Shown: piece by piece, positions 22,991 through 34,910 of the stretch
Position numbering within the stretch: position 1 is the first letter of the stretch
Layout: each line of letters begins with the position of its first letter
Assembly: GCF_008831285.2 (NCBI RefSeq)
Contig: NW_022204507.1
Location: 1,364,001-1,428,000, forward strand
Source of the DNA: Nymphaea colorata
Taxonomy: Eukaryota > Streptophyta > Magnoliopsida > Nymphaeales > Nymphaeaceae
DNA length: 64,000 nt
Direction: 5' to 3'
Notes under the pieces: generated by a model
Told to the model about the DNA's origin: nothing
Seen by the model: the letters and a program-made list of their open reading frames with translations, nothing else
Databases searched by the model: none
Position numbers and translations under genes: made by a program

Positions 22991-24920
22991 GCTTTGGGTG
23001 GTTCTCTCTCAGGGCCTTGTTCTGCTCTCTCGCCTGTGACTCCCCCTATCACTCGTGGAGACATCCACCACGCTCCCCTCCTATGGTGCTTGTCCGGATA
23101 GTGTTGAGAAGCACCGAGATGAGGCACCCCGTCCCCGACCTCTCACGATGAACATTGGTCCCTCTCCCTCTCTCATCTGCACTCCCTCCTCTCATGCCCT
23201 TCAGCGTTCCCCGTGGCTGTTGGCCAGGTTAATCGCCTCCTCCTCCAGCAGCTTCTTCTCCCGAATCCAATCCACCTGCCTCACTACCAGCTCCTTCCTT
23301 GGGCGGTTCGCACGTCCTCCCTCTCATTCCTCAACCGTTTCTGCTTGCAGCACTGTGTTTCCAAGTTTTTGCTCTGTTGTGCCCCCTCCATGCTCGGCAA
23401 CAGTTTGATGAAATGCTCATTACAGCTTGTGCTATCCACTTCTTCTTTTGGATCGTTTTCATAGCTGTCCAGTCCTCTTTCGGTGCCTTGCTGTCACATC
23501 GCGCTAAGTGGCGTCTCATCGGCCTGCGGGGCCGTGCTGAGCTTAGGCCCAAACGCAGCTGCTTGGCTTCATTGTTTTTCTTGCCGGCCTTTTTGTTCTT
23601 GCCCGGGGTTGGTATTATAGCCACCCTCCCTCCTCCTTTGCCTTTCCGATCACCACATGGAGCTTGGGTTGTTGGTCCCAGTCTTTGGGGGATCAGGCCG
23701 GGTAACCCCTTTCCCCTTAATCGTTTGTTTTTAAAAGAAACAGAACATATTGAGAAAATTAAGATGGATGGTGTACAAAGATAAATGAATCTTCTTTCTG
23801 GGATTATATACTTTCTTCAGCTGAGTTGTGAGGGCAATGGCGTCAATTAATAAAAAAACGATTGTCAAAGGGATCAGCAACTTTACAAAGGACTAACATG
23901 TGTTATTTTCTTAGAGATGCTTATATACAATTTATAACTTGATGGTGGATGATTTTGAGATGTTTTAATCTTCACAACTACATTTGTAAGTTGTAAATAA
24001 TTTTCTGATGACATTTTAAGACAACCTTCACAAGAAATGACATGTAATTTAACTCGCATATAGCCTAAAAGTCTGACTTGTTTTTCTGTTCGTTTTTCCT
24101 TCTATATTTTTGTTAATCCAAAATCTGATGCATCGAGTGTTCATCTCTCTCTCTCTCACTCGCTCTGGGTGGTTCTCTCTCAGGGCCTTGTTCTGCTCTG
24201 TCGCCTGTGACTCCCCCTCTCACTCGTGGAGACATCCACCACGCTCCCCTCCTATGGTGCTTGTCCGGATAGTGTTGAGAAGCATCGAGATGAGGCACCC
24301 CGTCCCCGACCTCTCACGATGAACATTGGTCCCTCTCCCTCTCTCATCTGCACTCCCTCCTCTCCTGCCCTTCAGCGTTGCCCGTGGCTGCTGGCCAGGT
24401 TAATCGCCTCCTCTTCCAGCCGCTTCTTCTCCCGAATCCACCCCGCTTGCTTCACTACCAGCTCCTTCCTCGGGCGGTTTGCTCCTCCTACCTCTCGTTC
24501 CTCAACCGCTTCTGCTCGCAGCACTGTGTTTCCTACTTTTTGCTCTGTTGTGCCCTCTCCATGCTCGGCAATAGTTTGAAGAAATGCTCATTACAGCTTG
24601 TGCTATCCACTTCTTCTTTTGGAACGTTTTCATAGCTGTTCAGTCCTCTTTCGGTGTCTTGCTCTCACGTCGCGCTAAGTGGCGTCTCATCGGCCTACGG
24701 GGCCGTGTTGAGCTTAGGCTTTGAGATGGTCCAAACACAGCTGCTTGGCTTCATTGTTTTTCTTGCCAGCCTTTTTGTTCTTGCCCGGGGTTGGTCTTAT
24801 GGCCACCCTCCCTCCTCCTTTGCCTTTGCGATCACCAGATGGAGCTTGAGTTGGTGGTCCCAGTCTTTGTGGGATCAGGCCGGGTAACCCCCATCCCCTT
24901 AATCGTTTGTTTTGTTGTGT
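21108..24920 (+). repeat. Three tandem modules leading into a LINE
   Basis: Three head-to-tail modules start at the same words (GAAACAGAACATATTGAG) at 21108, 22351 and 23737, giving lengths of 1243, 1386 and about 1180 bp. Each has about 430 bp of AT-rich sequence, then a CT-rich tract, then about 790 bp of C/T-rich sequence (CTCGTGGAGACATCCACC, CCCCGACCTCTCACGA, TGTGCTATCCACTTCTTC, CTTAATCGTTTGTTTT). Modules 1 and 2 end there and restart; module 3 continues into the LINE. The modules keep open frames of up to 161 codons (23299-23784), but no known domain is seen. Confidence 0.85.
22755..22990 (+). repeat. CT-rich minisatellite in module 2
   Basis: Repeated blocks of (CT)n followed by CCTCCCCCCTTCTCATTTTC and TTCTTATTGC, about 45 bp each with variable (CT)n length, roughly four to five times. 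Module 1 has one such block (21517-21560). Module 3 has none, going straight from (CT)n to CTCGCTCTGGG. Confidence 0.85.
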
Positions 24921-26765
24921 TGTAGTCAATTTTCTTTGCTCGCCTAAGAGGGTCGGTCAGGCTATGGCGTTGTCATTCAGTTGGCAGTCTACCATCTTCA
25001 ATTGTGTTTTAGTCGGCTGGCTTATGTTGTAGGATGCTCGCAGTGTCCTCCAGGCATTCCTACCACCCGCACGCTATTTGTTTCTCCTTTTGTTGATGGG
25101 TGACTATTCCTTGCAGCTGAGGCTTCCCAAGGTGGTCTCCGTTGGAAGGCCGGCTCCCTCACCATGGTGTGTCCCCTCTTCCGATCGTGCTTCCAAGCTA
25201 CGTCGCCTTCTTCGGTCTGTCACTTCTATCCTCGTCTGATGGGGCCATTGGTGGTGTAATACCTTGAATAGCCGCCGGGCTGCCACGTGTTCTTGATGTC
25301 GCTTTCCTGCTAGTCAGAATGACCAGTGACTTTTCAGTCGACTGCATGGCTTTGCGGCCATTGCTTCCGCTTTTTGGGTCTAGGTTCCTCTACCAGTTGC
25401 TTCTCAGTCGCCTGCTTCGGATGCTAGCTCTATCTTCTTTGACTCTATCAGACTTCCTTGGCCTGGGCCTACTTGTTTTGGCACACGGGGTCTGCCTTTC
25501 TCGTCGCCTTCTTCGGTCTGTCGCTTCTATCCTCGTCTGATGGGGCCATTGGTGGTGTTAGACGTGTAATACCTTGAATGGCTGCTGGGCTACCATGAGT
25601 TCTTGATGTCGTTTTCCTGCTAGTCAGATTGACCAGTGACTTTTCGGTCGACTGCATGGCTTTGCAGCCATCGCTTCTGCCTTCTGGGTCTAGGTTCCTC
25701 TACCAGCTGCTTCTCAGTTGCCTGCTTCAGATGCTAGCTCCATCTTCTTTGACTTTATCAGACTTCCTTTGCCTGGGCCTACTTGTTTTGGCACACGGGG
25801 TCTACCTTTCTCGGTAACGGTCCCGTGGGTCTTCAGCCCAAGTTGTTTGTTGCACCAGTTTTCTTCGCTTGTCGAGCTCTCGCCACCTCAGCTCCTACCT
25901 TGGCCTTGCGTACTCGGTCGTGCCCTGCCAGCTCTCCGCCGCGCTCCCCCGAGGTGCTGCTTGTTGCTCTATCTGATCGTGGCATCATCCGGTCCTTTGC
26001 ATTGTCATAGTCGGCTGCCCTCTCGTCAGCAGGGGGTCGCCCCCTTGAGGTAACTGTTGTTGCTTGCTCTTTCTCGATTATGACCACCGTTGCTTTGACC
26101 TCTGTCGATTTGTCTCCCATAGTCAGTCCATCTCTATTTGTTGCATGTTCCTTGCACCTTACCCTTGTTACCGGCCCCCCTTTGCCACCCCCACCATCTA
26201 GGACCACCTCCTTTGCCCACCTACCCGGTTTTCTTTTGTTTCCATTGACAGTTGCATTGTCACCAGCTTGCCTTCCCTGCGTGTACTACTCCCCGCACTC
26301 TGTTGCAGCGTTCTCGCAACCCCACATGCTTGCCCCTTCCCCCGATTAGCCCTGACGTCCCCCACCTCTCTTGTGTTCACGCTATTTCCCCCACCCTGCG
26401 TATTGATTCTGAGTCCATTGCTACCCTCCGCCTTCTGCTCGGTTGCTTGGTCTCACCACCGGACCTTTTGTTTGCCCGCTCTTGCCCGATAGGTTGCCAC
26501 CTGTTTCTCCCTTATTAGATGCTGAGCTAGGCATCTCCCTTCTAGATGCGCTTGCCTCTCTTAAGGTCATGCTTCCTCAGGAGTAGCTTGATTTCCTTCA
26601 TTCTTCATTTGTTGCCGCTATTGCACCGGCCTCCCACTCCAACCTTACTCGGTTGCGGTGGGAATTGCGTAGGATTGGGGCTTCCACGGCCTCCATCCTC
26701 CCTCTCGGTACTGCTAGGGTGGCTAGACGTACGCCCCTTCACATGGTTTCTTCATGAGGGTTGTG
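24921..26765 (+). pseudogene. LINE ORF1 region, broken, with a 301-bp tandem duplication
   Basis: C/T-rich sequence upstream of the endonuclease, where plant L1 elements carry ORF1. No DUF4283-like or zinc-knuckle motif could be read in any frame, so the assignment rests on position and composition. A tandem duplication is clear: CGTCGCCTTCTTCGGTCTGT begins at 25201 and again at 25502, and the copies run on to about 25815 (CTGATGGGGCCATTGGTGGT, GACCAGTGACTTTTC, CAGACTTCCTT). Confidence 0.5.
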
Positions 26766-27700
26766 CGTTAAAACATGCGGGGCTTGGGAGCCTGTTATCG
26801 GCGTACGTATCTCTCTTCTTGGGTGCGTCAGCATGGACCTTCCTTGCTTATCATGGTTGACATCAAATTGTCTGTGATTTCTCAAGCCTGTGTTTGTACT
26901 TTGTTGCGTCAACCGTCCTTTGGGTTTCTTCTGGCTAATGGTGCCCCTAGGGGCATCCTGCTGGCCTGGTCTCCTCCTCTTACGAGGGATGTGGTGCATG
27001 TCGGTTATTACTCTATCTTAGTCATTCTCAATGGTCTTTGGCTCATTGGCCCGGTCTTAGTTACTACGGTCTATGGCCCTTGCGTTGAGGCCTTGCGTGA
27101 CCAACTATGGGATGAGCTACATCATGCTCGTCAGCTTGTTTCCTCGCCTTGGCTTTTGGTAGGAGACTTCAATTGTTTGCTTTGCCCTGACGACTCTTGA
27201 TCTCCGGTCCCTTCTGGTCTGTCTATGTCGGCTTTTCACTCCTTCGTTCATGAGTACGGTCTTTTTGACGTGTCTCTGAGTAATGACAAGTTTACTTGGT
27301 CCAACAATAGGAATCCCCTGATTCTCCGTAGGTTGGATCGGGTCTTCCTCTTGCCTTAGTTGTTCTCTCCTTTTCTTTCATCCTCTTTGGTTCTTGGGCC
27401 AAGACACTTGTTTTATTATGCTCCACTACTCCTTTCCCTTATTCGGGGTAGGGCTGGTACTGGGCATGCCAGGTTTCGTTTTGAGCTTTGGTGGCTCCGA
27501 AATAAGTCCTTTGTCGCTGCCATCCCTAAATGGTGGGCTCGCACCATCAATGGTAGGTGGGCTGCTTTCAGGCTCTCGCGGAAGTTGCACTCTATCTGGA
27601 GGGAGGTTTTTACCTAGAAGCACATTTTCTGCAGCAGCAAGTTTTCTGATGTAACCGATTGGGATGAGGAGATTTTGTCCCTCCAGTCTTTTGATAATAT
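26766..27700 (+). pseudogene. LINE endonuclease domain
   Basis: Open from 26775 to 27200 then interrupted. It starts with the MRGLG motif expected at the N-terminus of plant L1 apurinic-type endonucleases, then TTVYGPC (usually NVYGP) and WLLVGDFNCLL (the GDFN catalytic block). After a stop, FVHEYGLFDVSLSNDKFTWSN and RRLDRVFL (the FTW..N and LDR blocks) follow. The expected SDH catalytic motif reads GPRHLF and is lost. FRFELWW closes the domain. The enzyme would nick target DNA for target-primed reverse transcription; this copy is dead. Confidence 0.8.
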
Positions 27701-28830
27701 TTCTACGAATCAGTCTTCCCGCCTCCTTTCTCTCAAGTGTCTGGCTTAGGAGTGGTGGATTAGGGAGTCCATCCACTGGCAGCAGCGTTCTAGGTTGGGT
27801 TGGCTTTTGTATGGAGACCAGAATTCTAGATTCTTCCACTTGGCCGCACCTTGAAGGTGCCGTCAAACGTTGCTCCAGTCCATGGTTATTGGCCATAGGG
27901 TTTTTCTTAGTGATGACCTTCTCCAGGCTTTTACCGCCCATTTTCGTGATTTCTATTCTATGCATCTTTGCATTTGTGCCCTGCTTCCATAATTTCACCT
28001 CTCCTCCCTCTCTGTCTCCTATGCGATCTCTCTTGAGCCCTTCCTACTCCAAGAAATCAAGAATGCTGTCTGGGCCCTCAGCTCTGGTACGGTGCCTGGC
28101 ATTGAAGGTTTCCCTGTTGAATTTTTTCACACCTTTTGGGAGGCTTGTAGCGCTGATGTGTTTACGTTTTGTGATGAATTTGCCTCCAACTCCATTTTTC
28201 ATAAGGAATTTAATCGCGCCACCAGTGTCTTGGTGCCTAAGCATCCTAACCCTACGGACATCAGCCACTTTCGCCCGTTCTCCATCTTAGGCACACCTTA
28301 CAAGATTATTGTTAATTTGCTTTCTTTGTAGCTTGGGCCTGTTATGTCTTCTATCATTAACCCCTTTCATGTTGCATTCATCAAGGGTCGATGTTTGCAG
28401 GGCACGATTGTCCTGGCCAATGAAGTTGTTCACTCTCTATACTGTCTACGTCTTCCTTCCTTCATGCTTAAGTTGGACATCTCTAAGGCCTTTGATTCGG
28501 TTAGTTGGGAGTTCCTTTCAGACCTGCTCACCCGCCTTGCTTTTGGTCCATCATCTTTGCAGTGGATCCTTTCGCTTGTCACTGGGCCCAGCTTGCAGTC
28601 TCCTTCAATGGGATGTGTGGCGATTTCTTCTGTCTCGATCACGGCCTCTGTCAGGGTTGGCCGTTGTTGCCTTTTCTTTTCAACTTAGTTGCCGAGTGCT
28701 TTTCTATGTTATTTCATCATGCTGCGGTCGTTGGCTTCCTCACGCTACATTCACTTCCCCACTTACAGGCCTTCTCCACCCTTCAATATGCTGACAACTT
28801 TCTCCTATTTGGCACTGCTTTTCGCCAATA
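27701..28830 (+). pseudogene. LINE reverse transcriptase domain
   Basis: The RT blocks of a non-LTR element are in order: SGTVPGIEGFPVEFFHTFW, ATSVLVPKHPNPTDISHFRP, HVAFIKGRCLQGTIVLANEV, LKLDISKAFDSVSWEFL (first catalytic aspartate kept), VSFNGMCGDFF with LCQGWPLLPFLFNLVAE (usually QGDPLSP), and STLQYADNFLLF. The catalytic YADD box reads YADN. Stops and frameshifts separate the blocks. Confidence 0.88.
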
Positions 28831-30255
28831 GATTGTGAGAACTTGGCTCATCCTTTAGGTTTTTGAGCTCATCTCGGGTCTTTCTATTAATTCCTCTGAA
28901 GACCACCTTTCTCTCATTCACGTGGATCCAGCCACGGTGCTTCTTGTGAAAGCTTGCTTTGGGTGTAAGGTTGATGGCTTGCACATGGACTACTTAGGTC
29001 TTCAGACTATGCTGGTGCCTCCTGCTCCCTCCTTTTGGAATTTAGTGGAGCAGAAGCTTGTGAATCACCTTCAGTGTTGATAGAAAAAGCTGCTTTATCT
29101 CCCTGGTTGTATTACTCTTACTAAACATTGTCTTTCGTCGGTCCCCCTCCATGCACTGGCGGTCTTTTGACCTCCTGTGGCTGTTCTGAGAAGGTTTGAT
29201 AGGATTATTCGTAGATTTATCTGGGATGGTGATCGACCTTTAGATTGGCTTGCACGTTGGAATATGGTTGCCCTTCTGCGTCTTCTGGGGGTGTTGGGAT
29301 TTCCAACCTTAGTCTGGCAAGTGAGTCATTCCTGTGTTCTTGAAGGTGGCGTCTCGCAACTGAGCATTCTCCAATCACCCTATTCATTTGGTCCAAATTT
29401 GACCTCTCTTCCCCTAGTGTTTGGAATGGTTTCATCTCCCACACCTCTCCCTCCCACTTTTGGTGCGACCTGGTTTTTGCCCTTCCCCTTTTCCTTCGGC
29501 TTGCTGACCTCCCTTCTGTTGCACCCCCATCTTGGCCTCTTTCACCTTTTCAGGGATTCACTTTTTCTTCTTGCTACCTGGCCTCTTTTGGTTCTTCTGT
29601 TGCGTCACTCTCACCCCTGTCCCTTTGGTCCCCAGGCCCTTCTCCTCGTGCCATTACATTTGTCTGGCTTTTTCTTGCTGGCCACATCAACACTTTTGAC
29701 CACTTACATCGCCTTGGCATCAGTTTAGCTAACCAGTGTCCCCTCTGTCTCACCATGGTTGAGTCTTGGGTCCACCTTTTTACTACTTGCCATTTCTTTG
29801 TTAGTGTTTTTGCCTCTGCATGGCCTTTCATGTTAGTAGCCTTCCAGACTCACCCTCCATTCACCTTCTTTTCCTCTTTTCTCCTTCCCCCCACCTGTTT
29901 GCTTCCTGGGGGCGAGTCTAGAGGTTGTGGCTCATTTCTTCTTGGTGGCACATTTGGGAGGAGCGCAACAACAGGGTCTTCAGGGGTACCATCTCATTGC
30001 CAGATGCTGTGGCTCGTCTGGTGCAGGGGGATGTCCATTTTGCTATTCAGCTATGGCGCCATCCTCCGTCTGTGGCTGGGTGACTGTGCTACACCATCCT
30101 TTTTTTATTTTTGTTTTACTGTGTGATTGTCTTGTATATTCATCTTTTATTTATGTTTTTGCGGTTTATTCTTGTACTTAGGGGACTTGTTGTCCCCAAA
30201 TTTTGCTATGAATTCCCATTTTATCGGCTCTCTCTCTATTTGCTTCAGTAGTCTA
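28831..30255 (+). pseudogene. LINE C-terminal region with zf-RVT domain and 3' UTR
   Basis: Blocks after RT: VDGLHMDYLGLQ, FWNLVEQKLVNHL, LYLPGCITLTKHCLSSVPL, RRFDRIIRRFIWDGD. Then comes a zinc-binding zf-RVT domain (FVWLFLAGHINTFDHL, NQCPLCLTMVESWVHLF, then TTCHF) near 29650-29800, and a final WHIWEERNNRVFRG near 29950-29980. These are the usual C-terminal order of plant L1 LINEs. The 3' UTR is T-rich and carries the hairpin at 30181-30197. No poly(A) tail is visible. Confidence 0.82.
30181..30197 (+). other. Hairpin near the LINE 3' end
   Basis: GGGGACTTGTTGTCCCC forms a perfect 6-bp GC-rich stem with a 5-base loop in T-rich surroundings. The duplicate at 43997-44013 is identical. Such a hairpin near the 3' end can be part of the RNA recognised by a LINE reverse transcriptase; here that is inference. 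Confidence 0.5.
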
Positions 30256-30398
30256 TGTTTATGTTTGTTGGTATTGATCTAGATTATGTGTTTGAAGCCA
30301 TCCCACTTTCAAATTAGAAAGAACTGGCTTACCTGCTATAGAAGTAGCATTTTGTTTTGTTTTCAAAAGAAAAAGGAGACCTATAGCAGTAGAGGAAT

Positions 30399-30757
30399 CA
30401 CTACTGTAATAACTTCTAGCAACGACTTCTACCATTGTCAATAACTCAACGAGTTCTTACCAATGATGTTATTGACAATTACCTTGGGCCTAACAAAAGA
30501 TTTTTCCCCGTGTTGTAAAGGGCAAGGGCAACCTTAGCTGTTCGCTATGGCAAGAGTACTTGCCAACAAGTTTATTGGCAACTGCATTATAACTATTCGC
30601 TATGGTAAAAGTCATTGCCAATAGCATATATTATAGTTGTGGTTTATACACAAGTGGGCTAGAGCCCAACTCTGCTCATGTCTTGTCCTGCTCGAGCTAT
30701 CGTGCTTTAAAGGGTCAGTTCAAACTCCACTCAACAAACCAAGACCTAGCTTGTGCT
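30399..30757 (+). mobile_element. CACTA-like terminal fragment
   Basis: Starts CACTACTGTAATAAC and continues with short sub-terminal motifs in both orientations: CATTGTCAATAAC against GTTATTGACAAT, and two copies of (G/A)CT(G/A)TTCGCTATGG, each followed by a TTGCCAA word. A CACTA start plus dense sub-terminal repeats is characteristic of En/Spm (CACTA) elements. No transposase and no second end are seen, so the call is tentative. The same fragment recurs at 44206-44563. Confidence 0.4.
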
Positions 30758-31445
30758 CGACACTGAACCTTGAGCAAAGTATCCTATGACAGGTATAAAA
30801 TGGATAGACTCAAGGCTCGTTTAAGTAAGTACAATATTTTTATAGCTAACTACATCACTTTGTGAGGCGTCGCAAGGTTAATCTAATGATCAACCTTCAG
30901 ATGAACATAAGCTAAGACTTTATAGTCTGCCTCCCAGGATTTCTTGAATCCCAGTAGTGATTATCGCCAGAGAATTTTTGGCAGGTTCGAAAATGGTAAC
31001 AAAATAAGCTTTGAATTTCCTTTTAATGAAATCTTTTATTTTGGAAATTAGTTTGTCGATTTAATCTGGCTTGCAGTTACAAGATGAAGGATAGGGCCCA
31101 GGGCCACTATCCAACAGAAATAACAATGAAATTGGAGCACCCAATTTGACATTTATTTGGAACAATTTGTACCAGTGCAAAAGAAATCTAGCCATATAAA
31201 GAACTTTTGGGAAAAGAGGAGGCAGGGCTATAGAAAAATAGACCATTGTCTTTTTTGGCTCCTCAAAATAATGCATCAACCTGTTGTGCATCATCACAAG
31301 CCCAACACTTCTCGTCTGCCACCACTACTTTCCTCCCCTTGCAATATCTTGCGAGTTTCAGATGATGCATAAGAGAAAATCAGGGCTGCCACGGAATCAA
31401 AAGGGCATAACCAAGGAGGCTGGGAATGGATGGAACAGAGTATCA
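30758..31445. other. Intergenic, no recognised gene
   Basis: Open stretches (minus 31061-31297, plus 31157-31372) have no recognised domain. The first 20 or so bases, rich in GCTCGAGC-like words, continue the mobile-element debris to the left. Confidence 0.4.
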
Positions 31446-31672
31446 TGCTCTTCTTTCTTTCACATATTTATACTCTTTATGTAGATAATCAATTTTTTTA
31501 CAGGCGTAAAAGAATATTTTCTGTTACAACAATATCATGCCTTCAACCTTCTATAGAATTTCTCATGCATGGCAAGGAATACCATGATTCAATTTTACAG
31601 CTTTACAGTAGGTGTAAAAAAACAAAGTTAATATAGCACAACTTTAAGAATTCGTTTTCATTTTCCATAACA
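31446..31672 (-). mobile_element. LTR of the copia element 1 family, no internal region
   Basis: 227 bp, TG...CA on both strands (minus TGTTATGGAAAATG ... GAAGAGCA). It is almost the same as 40244-40471 and clearly related to 18323-18541. No polypurine tract or primer-binding site is attached and no convincing target-site duplication is present (TATCA left, GATCC right). It is directly followed by X copy C. Confidence 0.75.
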
Positions 31673-31704
31673 GATCCCAAGAGGTAGAAGGCTCTACTGT
31701 TCTT

Positions 31705-32790
31705 TCATTTGCTAAGTCATACTTTCTCCATTAAATCTTTTGAGAAGACAACGATGATGTTGATGATGGTGGAGTTGGCAACAACAAGCTCATGAGGAGG
31801 CCTGCGACACACTTTACCCCTTCTTCATATGCTCACCATCCCTGTTTCCGTAACTGAGAAGCGCTCTCTCTCTCTCTCATGTGTTTAGTCTAGTATCGAT
31901 GACATGGGTTGATGTTGAAAGCTGGTTATATGCCTAGGCTTGTGCATAGGCTCCCATGGATGCAAAAGTGGGCTAAGGAGCTAGTACAAGTGGGGGGCAC
32001 TTGTCATTTTCTTTAAGGCTATGCACCATATACGTAACCAGGTGTTATGGGTGTTGATGAAATTGATGAAAAAATGCAGCTATAAAAGCAAGAAGGCTAA
32101 TGAACAAAATGTCACTTGGAATGGATCTGGAGGTGGCCTAAACCTCGTCAAGTGCTCGACCAAGAATAAAATATATTATTTAGATCGAGTTCTGTAAATT
32201 TGGGTTTAGATATCCATTATCTTTTTTTTTTCTGGTATGCAATTGGGTGTCTATTTGATACTGAGTCCGAATCCGAATTCAATCGGATGCCAATTTTTAA
32301 TACCGAATCTGATCTATTTTTTATTTGGATATCAAATTTCTCTGTTTTTCATATCTGATTTATGTAAAGAAACATGATCTGATATTTGATCTGAATCTGA
32401 TTCATTGACATCCCTAATAACTCAGCCTCCCGACCAAAGACTAATAGAACGATGAACTGCATGGGTCTCCGGAAGCTTGAGGAATTAAATGTCCACTAGG
32501 AAATAGAAAATGGTGCCGAGAAATATGGGAGGTGAAGATGTCAGATGACGTCGCACAGCCATTTGTGAGGCATTATTTCCACCGTCAGATGGCAGCATAC
32601 ATCATCACATAAGATGCTACATCCATGTCATCTTCACATGAACTTGTGAAATCCTTCTTCATTCTTATTGCTCGGTCACACTTAGCGTTCATTCTTCTCC
32701 TACTTTGTCTGCCTTTGTTGTACTTTTTTTTTTGGTTCTCTCTTTTCATTAAATCTTGTTATTCATGGTATTGTTATTATTATTATTGTT
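31705..32790 (+). repeat. Repeat X, copy C, first segment
   Basis: Similar in order to 6130-7310 and 18605-19637, including the MITE-like piece at 32163-32415 ending TTGACATCCCTAATAAC. The similarity stops near 32790 in a (TTA/TTG)n-rich stretch and resumes at 35525, so this copy is split by about 2.7 kb of other sequence. Confidence 0.75.
32163..32415 (+). mobile_element. hAT-type MITE remnant in X copy C
   Basis: The shortest of the three X-associated pieces, lacking about 60 bases at its left end compared with copies A and B. Right end TTGACATCCCTA. Confidence 0.5.
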
Positions 32791-34910
32791 GTTATTTTTA
32801 TTGTTTTTATTGTTATTTAATTAAGCTAACCCGGTATGTTTATCCTTTGAGACTTTCTCAGCAACGACCCTTGTAGTTTGAGAATATTTTCCAAAACCGT
32901 CTTAACTTTGCATTTAATTTTAACTTCTTAAGCCTTATGAAAGTTTCACCCTTCAGTTTAAGCCATCCAATTAAACTAAGTTGCCAAGTTTAGCTGCAAA
33001 ATAAAATACCTATAGCACCCATTTGAATATCTTATGCACACTCTATCGCACGATCACCTTTTTGTTAAAGTTACTATTTTAATATTAATACTTAAAAATG
33101 TTCAGGAAATTATAGTACATCAGATTAAGCCACAATTATCTACATTTATATAGTATTAAATGTCATAATAAATGGTGTAACAACAAAAGTACGCTTCGCC
33201 ACCAAAATTCAGTCTATAGTAAGCAGTTGAACATTTAATATATATCTGATCAAGGTTTAACAGATCTGCAAAAGATAGGTTCACATTTTCATTTATTTGA
33301 ACACCACATTTAAAATAGGTAGAGTTGCACACGAATTCCAGGACTCCCATCCATTGCTGGACCATCGAAGTGTTTAAGAGTACTGTCATATGTGGGCGCG
33401 CACACAAATATACTATTGACGGGTCTTAGTGGTTTACATTTTGGTTTTAATTGAAAAATATTCTTTACCCTTTGGAATTTCAGGATCTTAAAGCTGATGT
33501 ACTTCTGGTGAAAAGGAGATTAACATTCCACCACCAGAAGATATCTTAAAGGACCCTCCATTCCCATGGCCTTTTTGTGGTCGTAGATTGCATGTGGACC
33601 TGAGCAGGATATGCTATACCCTCGAGAATATGTTTCAATATATATAGAGAGTTAACTATAATTTGCATAGGCAAATAAAAACTTTACTGTTTGAAGTTTC
33701 AGTTGTTAAGAGGTGACATTTAATCACATGTAAAACCTTACAGAAAAATGACGCTCGTTTCTTGAATTATGCCCAAGAAAAATTGGATCCTAAACAGAAA
33801 CTGCCTATGATGTCAACATCCTTTTTTATAAATAAGCCATTGTTTTTTCTATCTCTAAAATTATGGAAAACATGTCTGAATTTTTTTACCGAGTAGTGAG
33901 CAGGTCGTAAGAGGAGACTGGAAAAAGTTGTCAAAATTTGAATGTCTTAGATCAAGTCTTGCCCAGCTCATTGCCATATCTTTCACCTTCAATTTAAAAA
34001 AACAAGTAAAGCGATTTTCGTTCCCGTTTCGAAGTAAAATGAAGTCTTCCTCCAATTAATTAAAAGGTGCCATAAATTCGTTCCCATTTTGATATTTTTT
34101 TTCTAGGTTTAAGTCTTCAAAAGATTTACGAAGCATCTTAATTCATTGTCATTGCCATGGCTTATGCTTCCATCAAAGTTCAAATCTGAGGTTTTGGCCA
34201 TATATTAATAATGTCAAATCCTCATTTTTCTGTGGGTGAGAAATATACTGTTTGTTTATGGGTCCCATTAAGGAAAAAAAAAAAAGAATTTCAGATCAAC
34301 GTTAGATATAATATCCGAAACTACCAAACACACCAGGAAGAGGAGATGACTAATTGGCTTGACAATAGTTCAAGCTAGCTCTAGACTAACTATTATCTAT
34401 GCAACAACTTGACAAGTCTAACGAGCTTAATGTCCCCAAAAAGGCATTCGTTATAGAGAAAACCCAAAAAAGGGTCGAATGAATATCCTTGATCATGGAT
34501 ATCTCTATCGGCAGTCATGTTTTTATACGTTAACCATTCATGCATAGTTCATGGGTTCAAAGAAAATAACAAGGACCCTCTTCTTAAAAGTCAAAGCAGA
34601 TAAATGCTTTTAATAACAAAAATGGATCCATCTTTTCCATGTCTCTATCAGAAAGTACAGTCAGTTTCCAGGTTATTAAATTTAAATTACAACCATCCAA
34701 ATATAACAGTTGGTGCCAGGTTGCTGGTTCCAGTTGCAAGTTTCCTTGCACATGAAGTCTGTTTTAAAGAAGACTTTTAAAGGGCAAAAAAGGAATTATA
34801 AAAATACTAAAAGATTATAATGTACAGACCATTATAAAAAATTTCTAAAATATTAAAAGACTAATTTTTGTTGCTTGCACAAACGTGTGCACGCAGTTGA
34901 ATCTCCCTCG
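32791..34910. other. Sequence inserted in X copy C, no recognised gene
   Basis: Absent from X copy A. The minus open stretches at 33156-33407 and 33861-34055 (the latter containing LKVKDMAMSWARLDLR) match no family I know. It ends in the copia LTR at 34911. Confidence 0.4.

Noticed and set aside
22724-23151. Long Leu/Ser-rich open frames in the CT tracts
   Set aside because: They are translations of (CT)n and CCTCCCCCC repeats; all frames stay open there because of the simple repeat.
27426-27998. 190-codon open stretch on the minus strand
   Set aside because: It is antisense to recognisable LINE endonuclease and RT blocks; openness comes from the codon bias of the sense strand.
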